NCBI GenBank assembly: GCA_964575185.1
Contig: CAZNPW010000005.1
Location: forward strand, 25,095-89,094
Origin: CAZNPW01 sp964575185
GTDB taxonomy: Bacteria; Pseudomonadota; Alphaproteobacteria; Rhodobacterales; Rhodobacteraceae
DNA length: 64,000 bases
Reading direction: 5' to 3'
Of this stretch, positions 1 to 9,269 are shown in pieces. The notes beneath the pieces were generated by a model. That model made no database searches. It was not told where the DNA came from and saw only the letters and a program-made list of their open reading frames with translations. Within the stretch, counting starts at the first letter, position 1; each line of letters opens with the position of its first letter. The position numbers and the translations under genes were made by a program.

Positions 1-648
1 CGCATCGCCTCGGGAGAGCTCGCCAGCGGCGCGCCGCTACCGCCCGAACGCGACCTGATCGAAACCTTCGGCGTCAGCCGCACCGTGGTGCGCGAGGCGG
101 TGGCGCAACTGGCCAGCCGCGGGCTGGTCGAAAGCCGCCCGCGCTTCCGCCCGGTGGTCCGCCGCCCCGGCATCGACGCGGCGCTCGCGGCGGCGAACGG
201 GGTCGTCCGGCACCTCCTGTCCGACAGCGGCGGGGTGAAGAACCTCTACGACACCCGCATCTTCCTCGAGGCGGCGCTGGTCCGGCAGGCGGCGCGCGCG
301 GCCCGGAAAGAGGACATCGCGGCCCTGCAGAACGCGCTGGCCGCGAACGAATCCGCGATTCCCGACAGCGCCGCCTTCTACCGGACCGACGTGGCCTTCC
401 ACGCCGTGCTCTACGACATCCCCCGCAACCCGGTGTTCCCCGCGATCCACCGCGCCTTCACCGGCTGGCTCGCGCCGCACTGGGTGAAGATGCCGCGCTC
501 GCCCGAGCGCAACCGGGTCAACTTCCTGCGCCATGCCGACATCTGCGGCGCGATCCGCGACCGCGACCCCGACGCCGCCGAGGCGGCGCTGAACGCCCAC
601 CTGAACGCCGCATGGGAATACGTGCGCGGCACCTTCGACGGCGGCTGA
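1..648 (+). CDS. GntR/FadR-family transcriptional regulator (5' end outside window)
   Basis: The reading frame is open from base 1, so the first few residues of the winged-helix domain lie outside the window. What is visible begins inside the helix-turn-helix: a PPERDLIE segment followed by FGVSRTVVREAV and the recognition wing GLVESRPRF, which is the classic GntR signature. The remaining ~140 residues are helical and fit an FCD effector-binding domain, with acidic and histidine residues in the order expected for the metal/ligand pocket (for example DVAFHAVLYD and a later FLRHADICGAI). The next gene, an oxidoreductase, starts 30 bp downstream on the same strand, so the pair is probably co-transcribed and the regulator may respond to that enzyme's substrate. 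The ligand cannot be deduced. The internal ATG at base 85 is not the true start because it falls within the DNA-binding helix. Confidence 0.85.
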   Translation, partial: RIASGELASGAPLPPERDLIETFGVSRTVVREAVAQLASRGLVESRPRFRPVVRRPGIDAALAAANGVVRHLLSDSGGVKNLYDTRIFLEAALVRQAARAARKEDIAALQNALAANESAIPDSAAFYRTDVAFHAVLYDIPRNPVFPAIHRAFTGWLAPHWVKMPRSPERNRVNFLRHADICGAIRDRDPDAAEAALNAHLNAAWEYVRGTFDGG

Positions 649-678
649 CCCGCCCGACCCCGGCCGCAAAGGACCCCC

Positions 679-2304
679 ATGGCGCGCGAAGAGTTCGACC
701 ACATCGTCGTCGGCGGCGGCTCCTCGGGCTGCGTCGCCGCCGCCCGGCTGGTGGCCGACGGCGGCCACCGGGTGCTGCTGCTGGAAGGCGGGCATTCCAA
801 CCGGCACCCGCTCCTCGACATGCCGCCGGGCATCTTCAAGATGATCAACGGCTCGAAGTTCATGCACTACCACACCACGGTGCCCCAGCCGCACCTCGGC
901 GGGCGGGCGCATGACATCCCGCAGGCCAACGTCCTCGGCGGCGGCTCGTCGGTCAACGCGCAGGTCTACATGCGCGGCCGCCCGTCCGACTACGACGCCT
1001 GGGACGCGCTGCTCCGCGGCAACAACGACGGTGCCGACTGGTCCTGGACCGCGGTGCTGAAGCATTTCCGCGGGATGGAGGACAACGACCGCCTGCTGAA
1101 CGGCCTGCACGGCGCGGGCGGGCCGCTGCAGGTCTCCGACCCCGGCCACATCGACCCGATGTCGCGCTGGTTCGTCCAGGCCGTGCAGGCGCTGGGCGAG
1201 CCCTTCACCCCCGACTTCAACGGCCCTTCGCAGCGCGGCGTCGGGTTCTACCAGTTCATGAACCGCCACGGCCGCCGCTCCTCGGCCGCCTACGCCTTCC
1301 TGTCGCCGCTGGACCGCGACCCCCGCCTGACCGTCCGCCTCCAGGCCCGGGCCGAGCGCCTGATCCTCGAGTCCGGCCGCGCGGTCGGCGTCGCCTGGCG
1401 CGACAAGGCGGGGGCGCTGCGGGAAAGCTACACCCGCGGCGAGGTCATCCTCACCGCCGGCGCGCTGATCACGCCCAAGCTCCTGATGCTGTCCGGCCTC
1501 GGCCCCGCCGACCACCTGCGCACGCACGGCATCCCGGTGGCCGCCGACCTGCCCGGCGTCGGCCAGAACCTGATCGACCACCCCGAGGTGCCGATCATCG
1601 CCACCGCCAACGGCCCCTACGGCTATTTCCGCCAGGGCTCCGGCTGGCGGATGCTCTTGAACGGGTTGCAGTTCAAGCTCTTCGGCTCGGGCCGGATCCT
1701 CTCGGCCGGGGTAGAGGCCGGGGCCTTCGTCAACCCCGCCGACCCAAACGCCGAACCCACGATCCAGGCCTTCTGCGTGCCGATCGTCTACCTCGACCGC
1801 GATACGCTGACGCTGGTCGAGAACACCCACGGCCTGACCGTGACGACCGTGGTGGTCAAGCCCCGCTCGCGCGGCGAGGTGCGGCTGCGGTCGGCCGACC
1901 CCGCCGCCATGCCGCTCGTCAGCCCGAACCTTCTGGCCCATCCCGCCGACATGGCCGCGATGGTGGCGGGCCAGCGCTTCTTCCTGCGCGCCTTCCGGAC
2001 CGCACCGCTGGCCTCCCGCATCGCGCGGGTCGCCGTCCCCGACCCCGCGCAGCTCGACGACGACAGCCTCGCCGCGCACTGCCGCCGCTTCGTCAAGACC
2101 AACTACCACCCGGCCTCGACCGCCCGCATGGGCGCGGACGGCGACCCGATGGCGGTGCTCGACGCGCGCCTGCGGGTGCGCGGGGTCGAGGGGCTGCGCG
2201 TCGCCGACATGTCCGCGGTGCCCGACATCAACGCGGGCAACACCAACGCCCCCGCGATGATGCTCGGCGACCGCTGCGCCGACTTCGTGATGGGACGCGC
2301 TTAA
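679..2304 (+). CDS. GMC-family FAD oxidoreductase (choline dehydrogenase-like)
   Basis: A 541-residue flavoprotein, the usual length for bacterial glucose-methanol-choline oxidoreductases. The N-terminus carries the FAD dinucleotide-binding motif [15 protein letters not shown], and the second family signature [14 protein letters not shown] follows near residue 95. The C-terminus has [11 protein letters not shown], containing the active-site histidine, and the closing segment [18 protein letters not shown] that contacts FAD. Members oxidise a primary or secondary alcohol to a carbonyl; this substrate is unknown. There is no signal peptide, so it is cytoplasmic. It lies 30 bp after the GntR gene, and its stop codon overlaps the convergent tctA stop by 4 bp. 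The ATG chosen gives a standard N-terminus. Confidence 0.88.
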   Translation: MAREEFDHIVVGGGSSGCVAAARLVADGGHRVLLLEGGHSNRHPLLDMPPGIFKMINGSKFMHYHTTVPQPHLGGRAHDIPQANVLGGGSSVNAQVYMRGRPSDYDAWDALLRGNNDGADWSWTAVLKHFRGMEDNDRLLNGLHGAGGPLQVSDPGHIDPMSRWFVQAVQALGEPFTPDFNGPSQRGVGFYQFMNRHGRRSSAAYAFLSPLDRDPRLTVRLQARAERLILESGRAVGVAWRDKAGALRESYTRGEVILTAGALITPKLLMLSGLGPADHLRTHGIPVAADLPGVGQNLIDHPEVPIIATANGPYGYFRQGSGWRMLLNGLQFKLFGSGRILSAGVEAGAFVNPADPNAEPTIQAFCVPIVYLDRDTLTLVENTHGLTVTTVVVKPRSRGEVRLRSADPAAMPLVSPNLLAHPADMAAMVAGQRFFLRAFRTAPLASRIARVAVPDPAQLDDDSLAAHCRRFVKTNYHPASTARMGADGDPMAVLDARLRVRGVEGLRVADMSAVPDINAGNTNAPAMMLGDRCADFVMGRA

Positions 2305-3815
2305 TCCTCGTTGCCCGCGACCTGCGCCAGCACCCGGCCCCGGCCCCGCGCGCGCAGCACCATCGGCACGATCAGGAACAGCGCCGCCAGCCCCAGGAGG
2401 ATCGCCGACAGCGGCGTCGACACCAGCGTCGTCCAGTCGCCCTGCGCGATCGCCAGCGCCCGGCGCAGCTGCTGCTCGGCCATCGGCCCCAGGATCAGCC
2501 CCACCACCACCGGCGCGATGGGATAGCCGTGCAGCCGCATCGCATAGCCCATCAGCCCGAACCCGATCAGCATCGCAAGCTCGACCGGCGAGGGGTTCAC
2601 CCCGATCGTCCCCAGCGTCGCGAAGACCAGGATCCCGCCGTACAGCCACGGCCGCGGGATCGTCAGCAGCCTGATCCACAGCCCGATCAGCGGCAGGTTC
2701 AGCACCACGAGCATCACGTTGGCGACCAGCAGGCTCGCGATCAGGCCCCAGACGAGCTTGGCGTTGGCGATGAACAGCATCGGCCCCGGCTGCAGGCCGA
2801 ACTGCTGGAACCCCGCCAGCATGATCGCCGCGGTCGCCGAGGTCGGCAGGCCCAGCGTCAGCAGCGGCACCAGCGTTCCGGCCGCCGATGCGTTGTTCGC
2901 GGCCTCCGGCCCCGCGACGCCCTCGATCGCGCCATGGCCGAACTCCTCGGGGTGGCGCGACAGCCTGCGTTCGGTGACATAGCTCAACAGCGTGCCGATC
3001 TCCGCCCCGCCGGCCGGCATCGCGCCGATCGGAAAGCCGATGACGGTGCCGCGCAGCCAGGGCTTCCACGACCGCCGCCACTCGGCGGCCGACATCCAGA
3101 CCCGCCCCGTCACCCGGTGCAGGGCCGACGGTTCCCCGGCCTGCCCGGCCATCGCCAGCGCCTCGCCGACCGCGAACAGCGCCACCGTCAGCGTCGTGAC
3201 CTCGATCCCGTCCAGAAGCTGCGGCACCCCGAAGGCGAGCCGCGTCGCCCCGGTCAGCTGGTCGATGCCGACGGTGGCCAGCGCCAGCCCGACGAACAGC
3301 GAGGTCAGCCCCCGCAGCGCGCTGTCGCCGAAGGTGGCCGAGACGGTCACGAAGGCCAGCACCATCAGCGCGAAATACTCGCGCGGGCCCAGCGTCAGCG
3401 CCAGCGCGACCACCTGCGGCGCCAGGAACGCAAGGAACAGCGTGGCGATCAGCCCGGCGATGAAACTCCCGATCGCCGCGGTCGCCAGCGCCGGGCCGGC
3501 ACGCCCGTCGCGGGCCATCATGTTGCCCTCGATCGCCGTCACGATCGAGGAACTCTCGCCCGGCGTGTTGAGCAGGATCGAGGTCGTCGACCCGCCATAC
3601 ATCCCGCCGTAGTAGATGCCCGCGAACATGATCAGCGACCCGGCGGGGTCGAGCCCGTAGGTCACCGGCAAGAGCAGCGCCACGGTCAGCGCGGGCCCGA
3701 TCCCCGGCAGCACGCCGACCGCCGTGCCCAGGATCACGCCGATCAGCGCGTAAAGCAGGATCATCGGGTCGAGCGCGACCGACAGGCCCTGGATCAGCAG
3801 GCTCAAGGAGTCCAT
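2301..3815 (-). CDS. tctA: Tripartite tricarboxylate transporter large permease TctA
   Basis: A 504-residue, very hydrophobic protein with about 11-12 predicted membrane helices, matching the large permease of the tripartite tricarboxylate transporter (TTT) family. The N-terminal portion has the conserved [17 protein letters not shown] stretch, followed by [20 protein letters not shown], the hallmark of TctA proteins. The second half repeats a related fold ([20 protein letters not shown]). TctA forms the main sodium- or proton-coupled translocation path for carboxylates delivered by the periplasmic TctC. It is the last gene of tctC-tctB-tctA on the minus strand, 4 bp after tctB. Its stop overlaps that of the convergent oxidoreductase gene. 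Confidence 0.93.
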   Translation of the reverse strand: MDSLSLLIQGLSVALDPMILLYALIGVILGTAVGVLPGIGPALTVALLLPVTYGLDPAGSLIMFAGIYYGGMYGGSTTSILLNTPGESSSIVTAIEGNMMARDGRAGPALATAAIGSFIAGLIATLFLAFLAPQVVALALTLGPREYFALMVLAFVTVSATFGDSALRGLTSLFVGLALATVGIDQLTGATRLAFGVPQLLDGIEVTTLTVALFAVGEALAMAGQAGEPSALHRVTGRVWMSAAEWRRSWKPWLRGTVIGFPIGAMPAGGAEIGTLLSYVTERRLSRHPEEFGHGAIEGVAGPEAANNASAAGTLVPLLTLGLPTSATAAIMLAGFQQFGLQPGPMLFIANAKLVWGLIASLLVANVMLVVLNLPLIGLWIRLLTIPRPWLYGGILVFATLGTIGVNPSPVELAMLIGFGLMGYAMRLHGYPIAPVVVGLILGPMAEQQLRRALAIAQGDWTTLVSTPLSAILLGLAALFLIVPMVLRARGRGRVLAQVAGNED

Positions 3816-3819
3816 CGCG

Positions 3820-4296
3820 TCACCCCGTGACCAGGCGTTCCAGCGGCCCCGCGGGCAGGTTCAGCCGCAGCACCTGATCGAAGACGATGTAGACCGCGAA
3901 GGCCAGCGCGATGCCGATCCCCAGCGCCAGCGGCAGGCGGCGCTCGCCGAACCCCCGCGCGGTCATGGCAAACAGGAACCCCGTGGCGATGGAAAACCCC
4001 GCGACCTGCAGCAGCGCCAGTTGCCCGACCAGCCCGCCCAGCACCCACAGGACCGGCCCGGCGCGCTGCGGTTCGGGGGCGACCGTGTCGCCGCGCAGGG
4101 CGGCCACCACCGTCCAGACCGCCAGCCCGATCAGCCCGAAGGCCACCAGGCGCGGCACGTCGGCGGGGCCGACCCCGGCATAGCCGCCGTCCTGCCGCAG
4201 CCCCGCCGCGTCCCACAGCATCACCGCGCCGACCGCCGCCAGGATCGCCGCGATGGCAAGCGCCGCCCGGGGCGGGCGGCGCGGCGTCGCGGTCAC
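3820..4296 (-). CDS. tctB: Tripartite tricarboxylate transporter small permease TctB
   Basis: A 158-residue membrane protein with four predicted helices, the normal size and topology of the small TTT subunit TctB. Sequence conservation in this family is low, so the call rests on topology plus position between a clear tctC and a clear tctA. It starts with GTG, whose bases overlap the tctC stop as GTGA, implying translational coupling. TctB pairs with TctA in the inner membrane to form the carboxylate importer. Only 4 bp separate it from tctA. Confidence 0.85.
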   Translation of the reverse strand: MTATPRRPPRAALAIAAILAAVGAVMLWDAAGLRQDGGYAGVGPADVPRLVAFGLIGLAVWTVVAALRGDTVAPEPQRAGPVLWVLGGLVGQLALLQVAGFSIATGFLFAMTARGFGERRLPLALGIGIALAFAVYIVFDQVLRLNLPAGPLERLVTG

Positions 4297-5237
4297 TTCA
4301 CCAGCCCGATCTCGCGCAGGATGGCCTCGGTCGCGGCGGTGTCGGCGGCAAGCTGCGCGGTGAAGGCGTCCCCGGCGAGGTAGGTGTTCAGCCAGCCCTT
4401 CTGCGCCAGCGCCGCCTGCCAGCCGGCCGAGGCGTTCAGCTTCTCGATGTCGGCCATGATCTTGGCCTTCTGCGCGTCGTCGATGCCGGGGGCGGCGGCG
4501 ACCATCCGCCAGTTCTGCACCACCACGTCGAACCCCGCCTCCTTCAGCGTCGGCGCGTCGACGCCCTCCAGCCGCTCGGCCGAGGACACCGCCAGAAGCC
4601 GCATCGTCCCGGCCTTGATCTGCTCGGCGAACTCGCCGACCGACGACACGCCGGCCGTGACCTGCGCGCCCAGGATCGCGGCCATCGCCTCGCCCCCGCC
4701 CGAATAGGCGACGTAGTTGATCTTCGTCGGGTCCGCCCCGGCGGCCTTGGCCAGCAGGCCCACGGTGATGTGGTCCACCCCGCCCGCCGACCCGCCGGCC
4801 CAGGACACCGCGCCCGGATCGGCCTTCATCGCCGCCACGAGGTCGCCGATCGTCTGGAACTCGGACGCGGCGGGCACCACGATCGCCTGATGGTCGCCGG
4901 TCAGCCGCGCGATGGGCGTCACGTCGGCCAGCGTCACCGGCGACTGGTTGGTCAGGATCGCGCCGACCATCACGTAGCCGCCGACGATCAGCTTCGTCGG
5001 ATCGCCCGCATCGTCGTTGACGAACTGCGCCAGGCCCACCGTGCCGCCCGCGCCGGGCACGTTGATGACCTCGACCGACTGCGCGATGCCCTCCTCCTGC
5101 ATCACCGTCTGCATCGTGCGCGCGGTCGCGTCCCAGCCGCCGCCGGGGTTGGCCGGGGCCATGATCGTGTAGTCCTGCGCGACGGCCGGGCCGGCGAGCG
5201 CCACGGCAAGCGCCGCGCCGAGGATGGCGTGTTTCAT
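4293..5237 (-). CDS. tctC: Tripartite tricarboxylate transporter substrate-binding protein (TctC/Bug family)
   Basis: A 314-residue periplasmic protein with a clean Sec signal peptide ([20 protein letters not shown], cleavage before QDYTI). The mature part follows the Bug/TctC pattern: [14 protein letters not shown] for the first ligand loop, [11 protein letters not shown] for the second, and later [12 protein letters not shown] and [16 protein letters not shown]. Bug proteins bind carboxylates such as citrate or other di- and tricarboxylates through two water-mediated beta-strand/helix contacts; the specific ligand is not deducible. An AGGGAGG-like ribosome site lies just upstream of the ATG. 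It is the first gene of tctCBA, so its level sets capture capacity; the regulator is probably the two-component pair encoded next door. Confidence 0.92.
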   Translation of the reverse strand: MKHAILGAALAVALAGPAVAQDYTIMAPANPGGGWDATARTMQTVMQEEGIAQSVEVINVPGAGGTVGLAQFVNDDAGDPTKLIVGGYVMVGAILTNQSPVTLADVTPIARLTGDHQAIVVPAASEFQTIGDLVAAMKADPGAVSWAGGSAGGVDHITVGLLAKAAGADPTKINYVAYSGGGEAMAAILGAQVTAGVSSVGEFAEQIKAGTMRLLAVSSAERLEGVDAPTLKEAGFDVVVQNWRMVAAAPGIDDAQKAKIMADIEKLNASAGWQAALAQKGWLNTYLAGDAFTAQLAADTAATEAILREIGLVK

Positions 5238-5340
5238 GGTCGTCCTCCCTGTTGGGGGCGCTCAGGCCCCGAATCGTCGAACGCGGCCTCCTCGCCGCGG
5301 ACCGCGCAAGGATGCACGGCCACCTGTCATGAACCTGACG

Positions 5341-6381
5341 CTACCGCCCCAGCGCCGCCGCCCAGCGCTCCAGGACCCGCGTCCGCCGCGACTGGTCGAG
5401 GTAGGCGAGCAGCCCCGGACCCACCGGCACGGGCTTCAGCGTGTCCCCCAGCGCCGCCCGCAGCGCGGCAGCGCTGTTCGGTCCGGCATAGTCCGGCGAC
5501 AGCGCGGGCAGGCTCATCTCCTCGGCCAGGATCGCCTGACCCTCGGCGCTGATCAGGAAGTCCAGGAACCGCGCCCCCAGGTCCGGCCGCCGCGCCGCCC
5601 GCGGCACCAGCGCCACCCGCGACACGACCACCACGAAATCGCGCGGATAGGCGATGCCGAGGTCGGGCAGCTCGCGCGCGCGCAGCGCGGCATAGGACCC
5701 CAGGATGTTGTAGCCGATCATCAGCTCGCCCGTGGCCACGCGGTCGATGATCCCCTGGCTCGTCGGCGACAGCACCACCCCCGCCCGGCCCATCGCCGCG
5801 ACCAGCGCCCAGATGTCGGCGTAATGCTCCTGGTCGCGGGCGAGGAACAGATAGCCAAGCGCCGCCGCCGCGATGTCGTAGGTGCCGATCCGCCCCTGCG
5901 GCGCGTCGTCCAGCCAGGCGGCCAGCGCCGCGCGGGTGTCGGGCGGGCCGTCCGGGAAGCTCGGCCGGTGGTAGACGATGACCGCCGGCTCGAAGGTCAC
6001 CGCCACCGCGCTGTCGCGCCAGTTGGCCCAGGGCGGCCAGTCGGCCAGCCCCGGCAGGTCCAGCTCCGCCGCATAGCCGTCGTTGGCGAGCTTCACCTGC
6101 AGGTCCATGGCCGACGAGATCGCGATGTCCGCCGTGCCGCCGCCCGCCGCCGTCTCGGCCATGATCCGGGCCGCGATCTGCCCTGTCAGAAGGTCGTTGT
6201 AGCGGATGGCGACCCCGGGGTTCCGCGCCCGGAACCCGTCGAGCAGCGGCCGCGCCAGCCCGGCGTCGAGCGAGGAATAGATCTCCAGCCGGTCCGCCGA
6301 GTCGCGCGGGCCGGCATCGCGGTCCTCCGCCGCGACCGGCCCGGCGACGAGGATCAGGACCATCAGCATCCGCATCCGCAT
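5341..6381 (-). CDS. Periplasmic (ABC/Fbp-type) solute-binding protein paired with a TctDE-like sensor
   Basis: About 346 residues with a signal peptide beginning MRMRMLMVLILVAGPVAAED. The mature protein resembles type II extracellular binding proteins of the iron/putrescine class (LEIYSSLDAGLARPLLDGF, then FLDFLISAEGQAILAEE near the end, which is typical of Fe(III)-binding-protein-like folds). No ABC permease or ATPase is adjacent. Instead it diverges from a TctD/TctE-like regulator-kinase pair and sits downstream of the TTT transporter. In many proteobacteria such lone binding proteins beside TctDE-type sensors act as periplasmic co-sensors; that role here is inference from position. Several in-frame ATGs and a GTG cluster at the start; I chose the ATG that leaves a complete signal peptide. 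Confidence 0.8.
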   Translation of the reverse strand: MRMRMLMVLILVAGPVAAEDRDAGPRDSADRLEIYSSLDAGLARPLLDGFRARNPGVAIRYNDLLTGQIAARIMAETAAGGGTADIAISSAMDLQVKLANDGYAAELDLPGLADWPPWANWRDSAVAVTFEPAVIVYHRPSFPDGPPDTRAALAAWLDDAPQGRIGTYDIAAAALGYLFLARDQEHYADIWALVAAMGRAGVVLSPTSQGIIDRVATGELMIGYNILGSYAALRARELPDLGIAYPRDFVVVVSRVALVPRAARRPDLGARFLDFLISAEGQAILAEEMSLPALSPDYAGPNSAAALRAALGDTLKPVPVGPGLLAYLDQSRRTRVLERWAAALGR

Positions 6382-6444
6382 CGCGCCAGCCTGCACCGCA
6401 CCCGCCCGGTTCACAACGCCGCAGTTTGCCCCTACCCTGCGCCG

Positions 6445-7113
6445 ATGCGCATCCTGCTCGTCGAGGACGACGCCCCCCTGGCCGAGGCGCTGGCCCAGCT
6501 CATCGGGCAGTCCGGCCACGCGCTCGACGTGGTGGCCGACGGCACCTCCGCCGAGGCGCTGGTGCGGGCCGAGGCCTTCGACCTCGTGATCCTCGACCTG
6601 AACCTGCCCGGCATCGACGGCCTGTCGGTGCTGCGCGCGATGCGGGCGCGCGGCAACCCCGCGGCGGTGATGATCCTGACCGCGCGCGGCGCGACCGAGG
6701 ACCGCGTCCGCGGCCTCGACCTCGGGGCCGACGACTACATGGTGAAACCCTTCGACGTGGCCGAGTTCGAGGCCCGCGTCCGCTCGCTCCTGCGCCGCCA
6801 GGCCGGGCTGCGCGCCACCGCGCTGGCGGTCGGCCCGGTGACGCTCGACCTGACGACCCGCAGCTTCGCGGCCGCCGGCGGCGCCATCGACCTGCCCGCC
6901 CGCGAACGCGCGCTCCTCGAGCTGTTCTTCCACCGCGCCGGGCGGCTCGTCGCGCGCGAGGCCATCGTGCAGTCGCTGACCGCGATGGACGACCACCTGT
7001 CGGACAACGCGATCGAGCAGTACGTCAGCCGCCTGCGCCGCCGTCTCGCGCCGCACGGCCTGCGGCTGCGCACCGTGCGGGGCCTGGGCTACATCCTCGA
7101 CCGCCCGGCATGA
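6445..7113 (+). CDS. Two-component response regulator, OmpR/TctD family
   Basis: A 222-residue OmpR-type response regulator. The receiver domain has the acidic pair in LLVEDDAPL, the phospho-acceptor Asp51 in VILDLNLPG, a Thr in ILTARGATEDR and Lys101 in DYMVKPFD. The C-terminal winged helix (about 125-222) ends in the standard IEQYVSRLRRRL and TVRGLGYIL segments. Length and motifs match TctD, which activates tricarboxylate transport genes. Its stop overlaps the kinase start (ATGA), so the two are translationally coupled. By proximity the likely target is the tctCBA operon and perhaps the binding-protein gene that starts 63 bp away on the other strand. Confidence 0.92.
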   Translation: MRILLVEDDAPLAEALAQLIGQSGHALDVVADGTSAEALVRAEAFDLVILDLNLPGIDGLSVLRAMRARGNPAAVMILTARGATEDRVRGLDLGADDYMVKPFDVAEFEARVRSLLRRQAGLRATALAVGPVTLDLTTRSFAAAGGAIDLPARERALLELFFHRAGRLVAREAIVQSLTAMDDHLSDNAIEQYVSRLRRRLAPHGLRLRTVRGLGYILDRPA

Positions 7114-8438
7114 CCGCCTCGCTGCGCCTGCGGCTGATCCTGTCGCTGTCGGCGGCCACGCTGCTGATCGGCCTCGTCGCGCTCTGGGACACGCGGGCCG
7201 AGGCGCTGCGCACCGCGCGCGACGTGTCCGACCGGGTGCTGCTCGGCGCGGCCATGGCCATCGCCGAGCGGGTCACCGTCTCCGACGACGGCGGGCTCGA
7301 CGCCGAGGTGCCCTTCTCGGCGCTGCAGATGCTGTCGACCACCGCCGAGGACCGGGTGTTCTACCGCATCGACGGCCCGCAGGGTTTCCTGACCGGCTAC
7401 GACGACCTCGCCCGGCTGGACCCGCCCCCCGACCGGGCGGCCTTCACCGACGCCGCGATGCGCGACGACGCGGTGCGGCTCGTCACCATCGCGCGCGGGC
7501 TGACCTCGGGCGCGGGCACCCTGTCGGTCGCGGTCACGGTGGCCGAGACGACCCGCGCGCGCGAGGCGCTCGCCCGCGCGATCCTCTGGCGGTCGGCGCT
7601 GCGCCTCGCGCTGATCGGCGCGGCGGCGCTGGCCATCGCCTGGGCGGTGGTGACGCTGGCGCTCCGCCCGCTCGACCGGCTGGGCCGGTCGATCTCGGCG
7701 CGCGCCAGCGACGACCTCTCGCCGCTCGCCGCCCCCGTCCCACGCGAGATCGCGCCGCTGATCGCGGCGATGAACGGCTATGTCGGCAGGCTCGCGCAGG
7801 CGATGGCGGCGCTGCGGCGCTTCACCGCCAATGCCAACCACCAGATCCGCACGCCGCTCGCCACCGCGCGGACCCACGTGGCGCTGGCGGCGCGGGCCGG
7901 CGGCGCGGACGCCTCGCTCGCCAAGGCCGACCAGGCGCTGGTGCGGGCCGAACGGGTGCTGGCGCAGCTTCTGCTGCTGGCGCGGCTCGACGCGACGGCG
8001 GGAAGGCTCGACCTTGCCCCGGTCGACCTCGCCCAGATCGCGCGCGAGGTGACGGCCGCCGCCCTGCCCCGCGCCGCGCCGGGGCAGGACCTCGGCTACG
8101 ACGGCCCCGACGCCGTGCCCGTCCTGGCCGAACCCGTGCTGCTGGCCGAAGCCATCGGCAACCTGGTCGACAACGCGCTGACCCACGCGGGCCCCGCCGC
8201 CACCGTGACCGTCGCCGTGACCGCCGACGGCACGCTGTCGGTCGCCGACACCGGCCCCGGCCTGCCGCCCGACCGGCTGGCCGCGCTGTTCCGGCCCCCG
8301 TCCCCCGGTGCGGCCCACGGCCTCGGCCTCGCGCTGGTGCAGGACATCGCGCGGCGGATCGGCGGCACGGTCGACGCGGCCCCCGGCCCGGGCGGCCGCG
8401 GCCTGACGGTGCGCCTGCGCCTTGTGACAGCGACGTGA
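7110..8438 (+). CDS. Sensor histidine kinase, TctE-like
   Basis: A 442-residue membrane kinase. Transmembrane helix 1 is at about residues 5-27 and helix 2 at about 163-185, bounding a periplasmic sensor domain of roughly 135 residues of the two-component sensor kinase N-terminal type. A short HAMP-like linker leads into the dimerisation domain, where the phospho-acceptor His244 lies in ANHQIRTPL. The ATPase domain shows the N box (IGNLVDNALTHAG), the G1 box (VADTGPGLP) and G2 (HGLGLALVQDIA). Asparagine before the histidine (NHQ) is typical of TctE-type kinases. It overlaps the response-regulator stop by 4 bp. Its signal may be the ligand of the adjacent binding protein or of TctC; that is inferred from context. 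Confidence 0.9.
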   Translation: MTASLRLRLILSLSAATLLIGLVALWDTRAEALRTARDVSDRVLLGAAMAIAERVTVSDDGGLDAEVPFSALQMLSTTAEDRVFYRIDGPQGFLTGYDDLARLDPPPDRAAFTDAAMRDDAVRLVTIARGLTSGAGTLSVAVTVAETTRAREALARAILWRSALRLALIGAAALAIAWAVVTLALRPLDRLGRSISARASDDLSPLAAPVPREIAPLIAAMNGYVGRLAQAMAALRRFTANANHQIRTPLATARTHVALAARAGGADASLAKADQALVRAERVLAQLLLLARLDATAGRLDLAPVDLAQIAREVTAAALPRAAPGQDLGYDGPDAVPVLAEPVLLAEAIGNLVDNALTHAGPAATVTVAVTADGTLSVADTGPGLPPDRLAALFRPPSPGAAHGLGLALVQDIARRIGGTVDAAPGPGGRGLTVRLRLVTAT

Positions 8439-8531
8439 CAGCGATGTGACGGTCGGCATTGCCTTTGCCTGCCGTTCCTTGGCACAAGGCACCCGCCCGC
8501 CGCGCCGGGCGCACAAGGGAATCCATCCGCC

Positions 8532-9269
8532 GTGCCCGACCTCCAGGCCTTCCAGACCCTGCTCGCGACGCAGGCCCTGACCATCCCGATCCTGTTCAGC
8601 CTGCTGACCGGAGCGCTCGTCGGCCTCGACCGCGAGCTGCAGGGCAAGCCCGCGGGCCTGCGCACGCACATGCTCGTCTGCTTCGCCTCGACGCTTCTGA
8701 TGCTGCTCGCCGCGCGGCAGAACCAGTGGGCGCTCGACCTCCTGCCCGACACGCAGATGGTCGTGGACCTGACCCGCATGCCGCACGGCATCCTGACCGG
8801 GATCGGCTTCCTCGGCGCCGGAGTCATCTTCCGCGAAGGCGCCTCGGTGCAGGGCCTGACCACCGCCGCCTCGCTGTGGGTCACCGCGGCGCTCGGCATC
8901 GTCTACGGCGTGGGCCAGGTAGAGCTCGGCATCCTCGGCACGGTCGTCACCATGCTGGTGCTGGTCGCGCTGCGCGTGCTGCAACTGATCCTGCCCAGCC
9001 GCGCGCAGCTCCGCATCCGCATCACGCTCGCGCGCGAGGCCGCGCTCGACCCCCGGGCGCTGATCGGCGCGTTGCAGGGCCTCGGCCTGCGGGTGCGCGA
9101 ACATGCCGTCACGCTGGACCCCGCCCGCGACACCGCCGACATCACGCTGATCGCGGGCCTGCGCGACGGGCCGCGGCGGATGCCGACCCTGGCGCAGGAC
9201 ATCGCCCGCCTGCCGGGCGTCACGGGCCTCGCGATCTCGCCGGTCGACGGGCCGCTCGCGCTGACCTAG
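8532..9269 (+). CDS. MgtC/SapB-family membrane protein
   Basis: 245 residues with about four to five N-terminal membrane helices and a soluble C-terminal domain of ~90 residues that probably has the ACT-like fold of long MgtC proteins. Family signatures are visible: LLTGALVGLDRELQGKPAGL, HMLVCFASTLLMLL, and GIGFLGAGVIFREG followed by GLTTAASLWVTAALG. MgtC-like proteins help cells cope with low magnesium or acid stress by modulating membrane energetics rather than by transporting Mg directly. It starts about 90 bp after the kinase and could be read through from it, though no shared function is evident. Its stop codon overlaps the stop of the convergent exchanger gene. Confidence 0.9.
   Translation: MPDLQAFQTLLATQALTIPILFSLLTGALVGLDRELQGKPAGLRTHMLVCFASTLLMLLAARQNQWALDLLPDTQMVVDLTRMPHGILTGIGFLGAGVIFREGASVQGLTTAASLWVTAALGIVYGVGQVELGILGTVVTMLVLVALRVLQLILPSRAQLRIRITLAREAALDPRALIGALQGLGLRVREHAVTLDPARDTADITLIAGLRDGPRRMPTLAQDIARLPGVTGLAISPVDGPLALT

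Noticed and set aside
37..3081. A 1014-codon minus-strand frame opposite the GntR and GMC genes
   Set aside because: It has low-complexity composition and no family signature, and it runs antisense to well-conserved proteins and out of frame with tctA.
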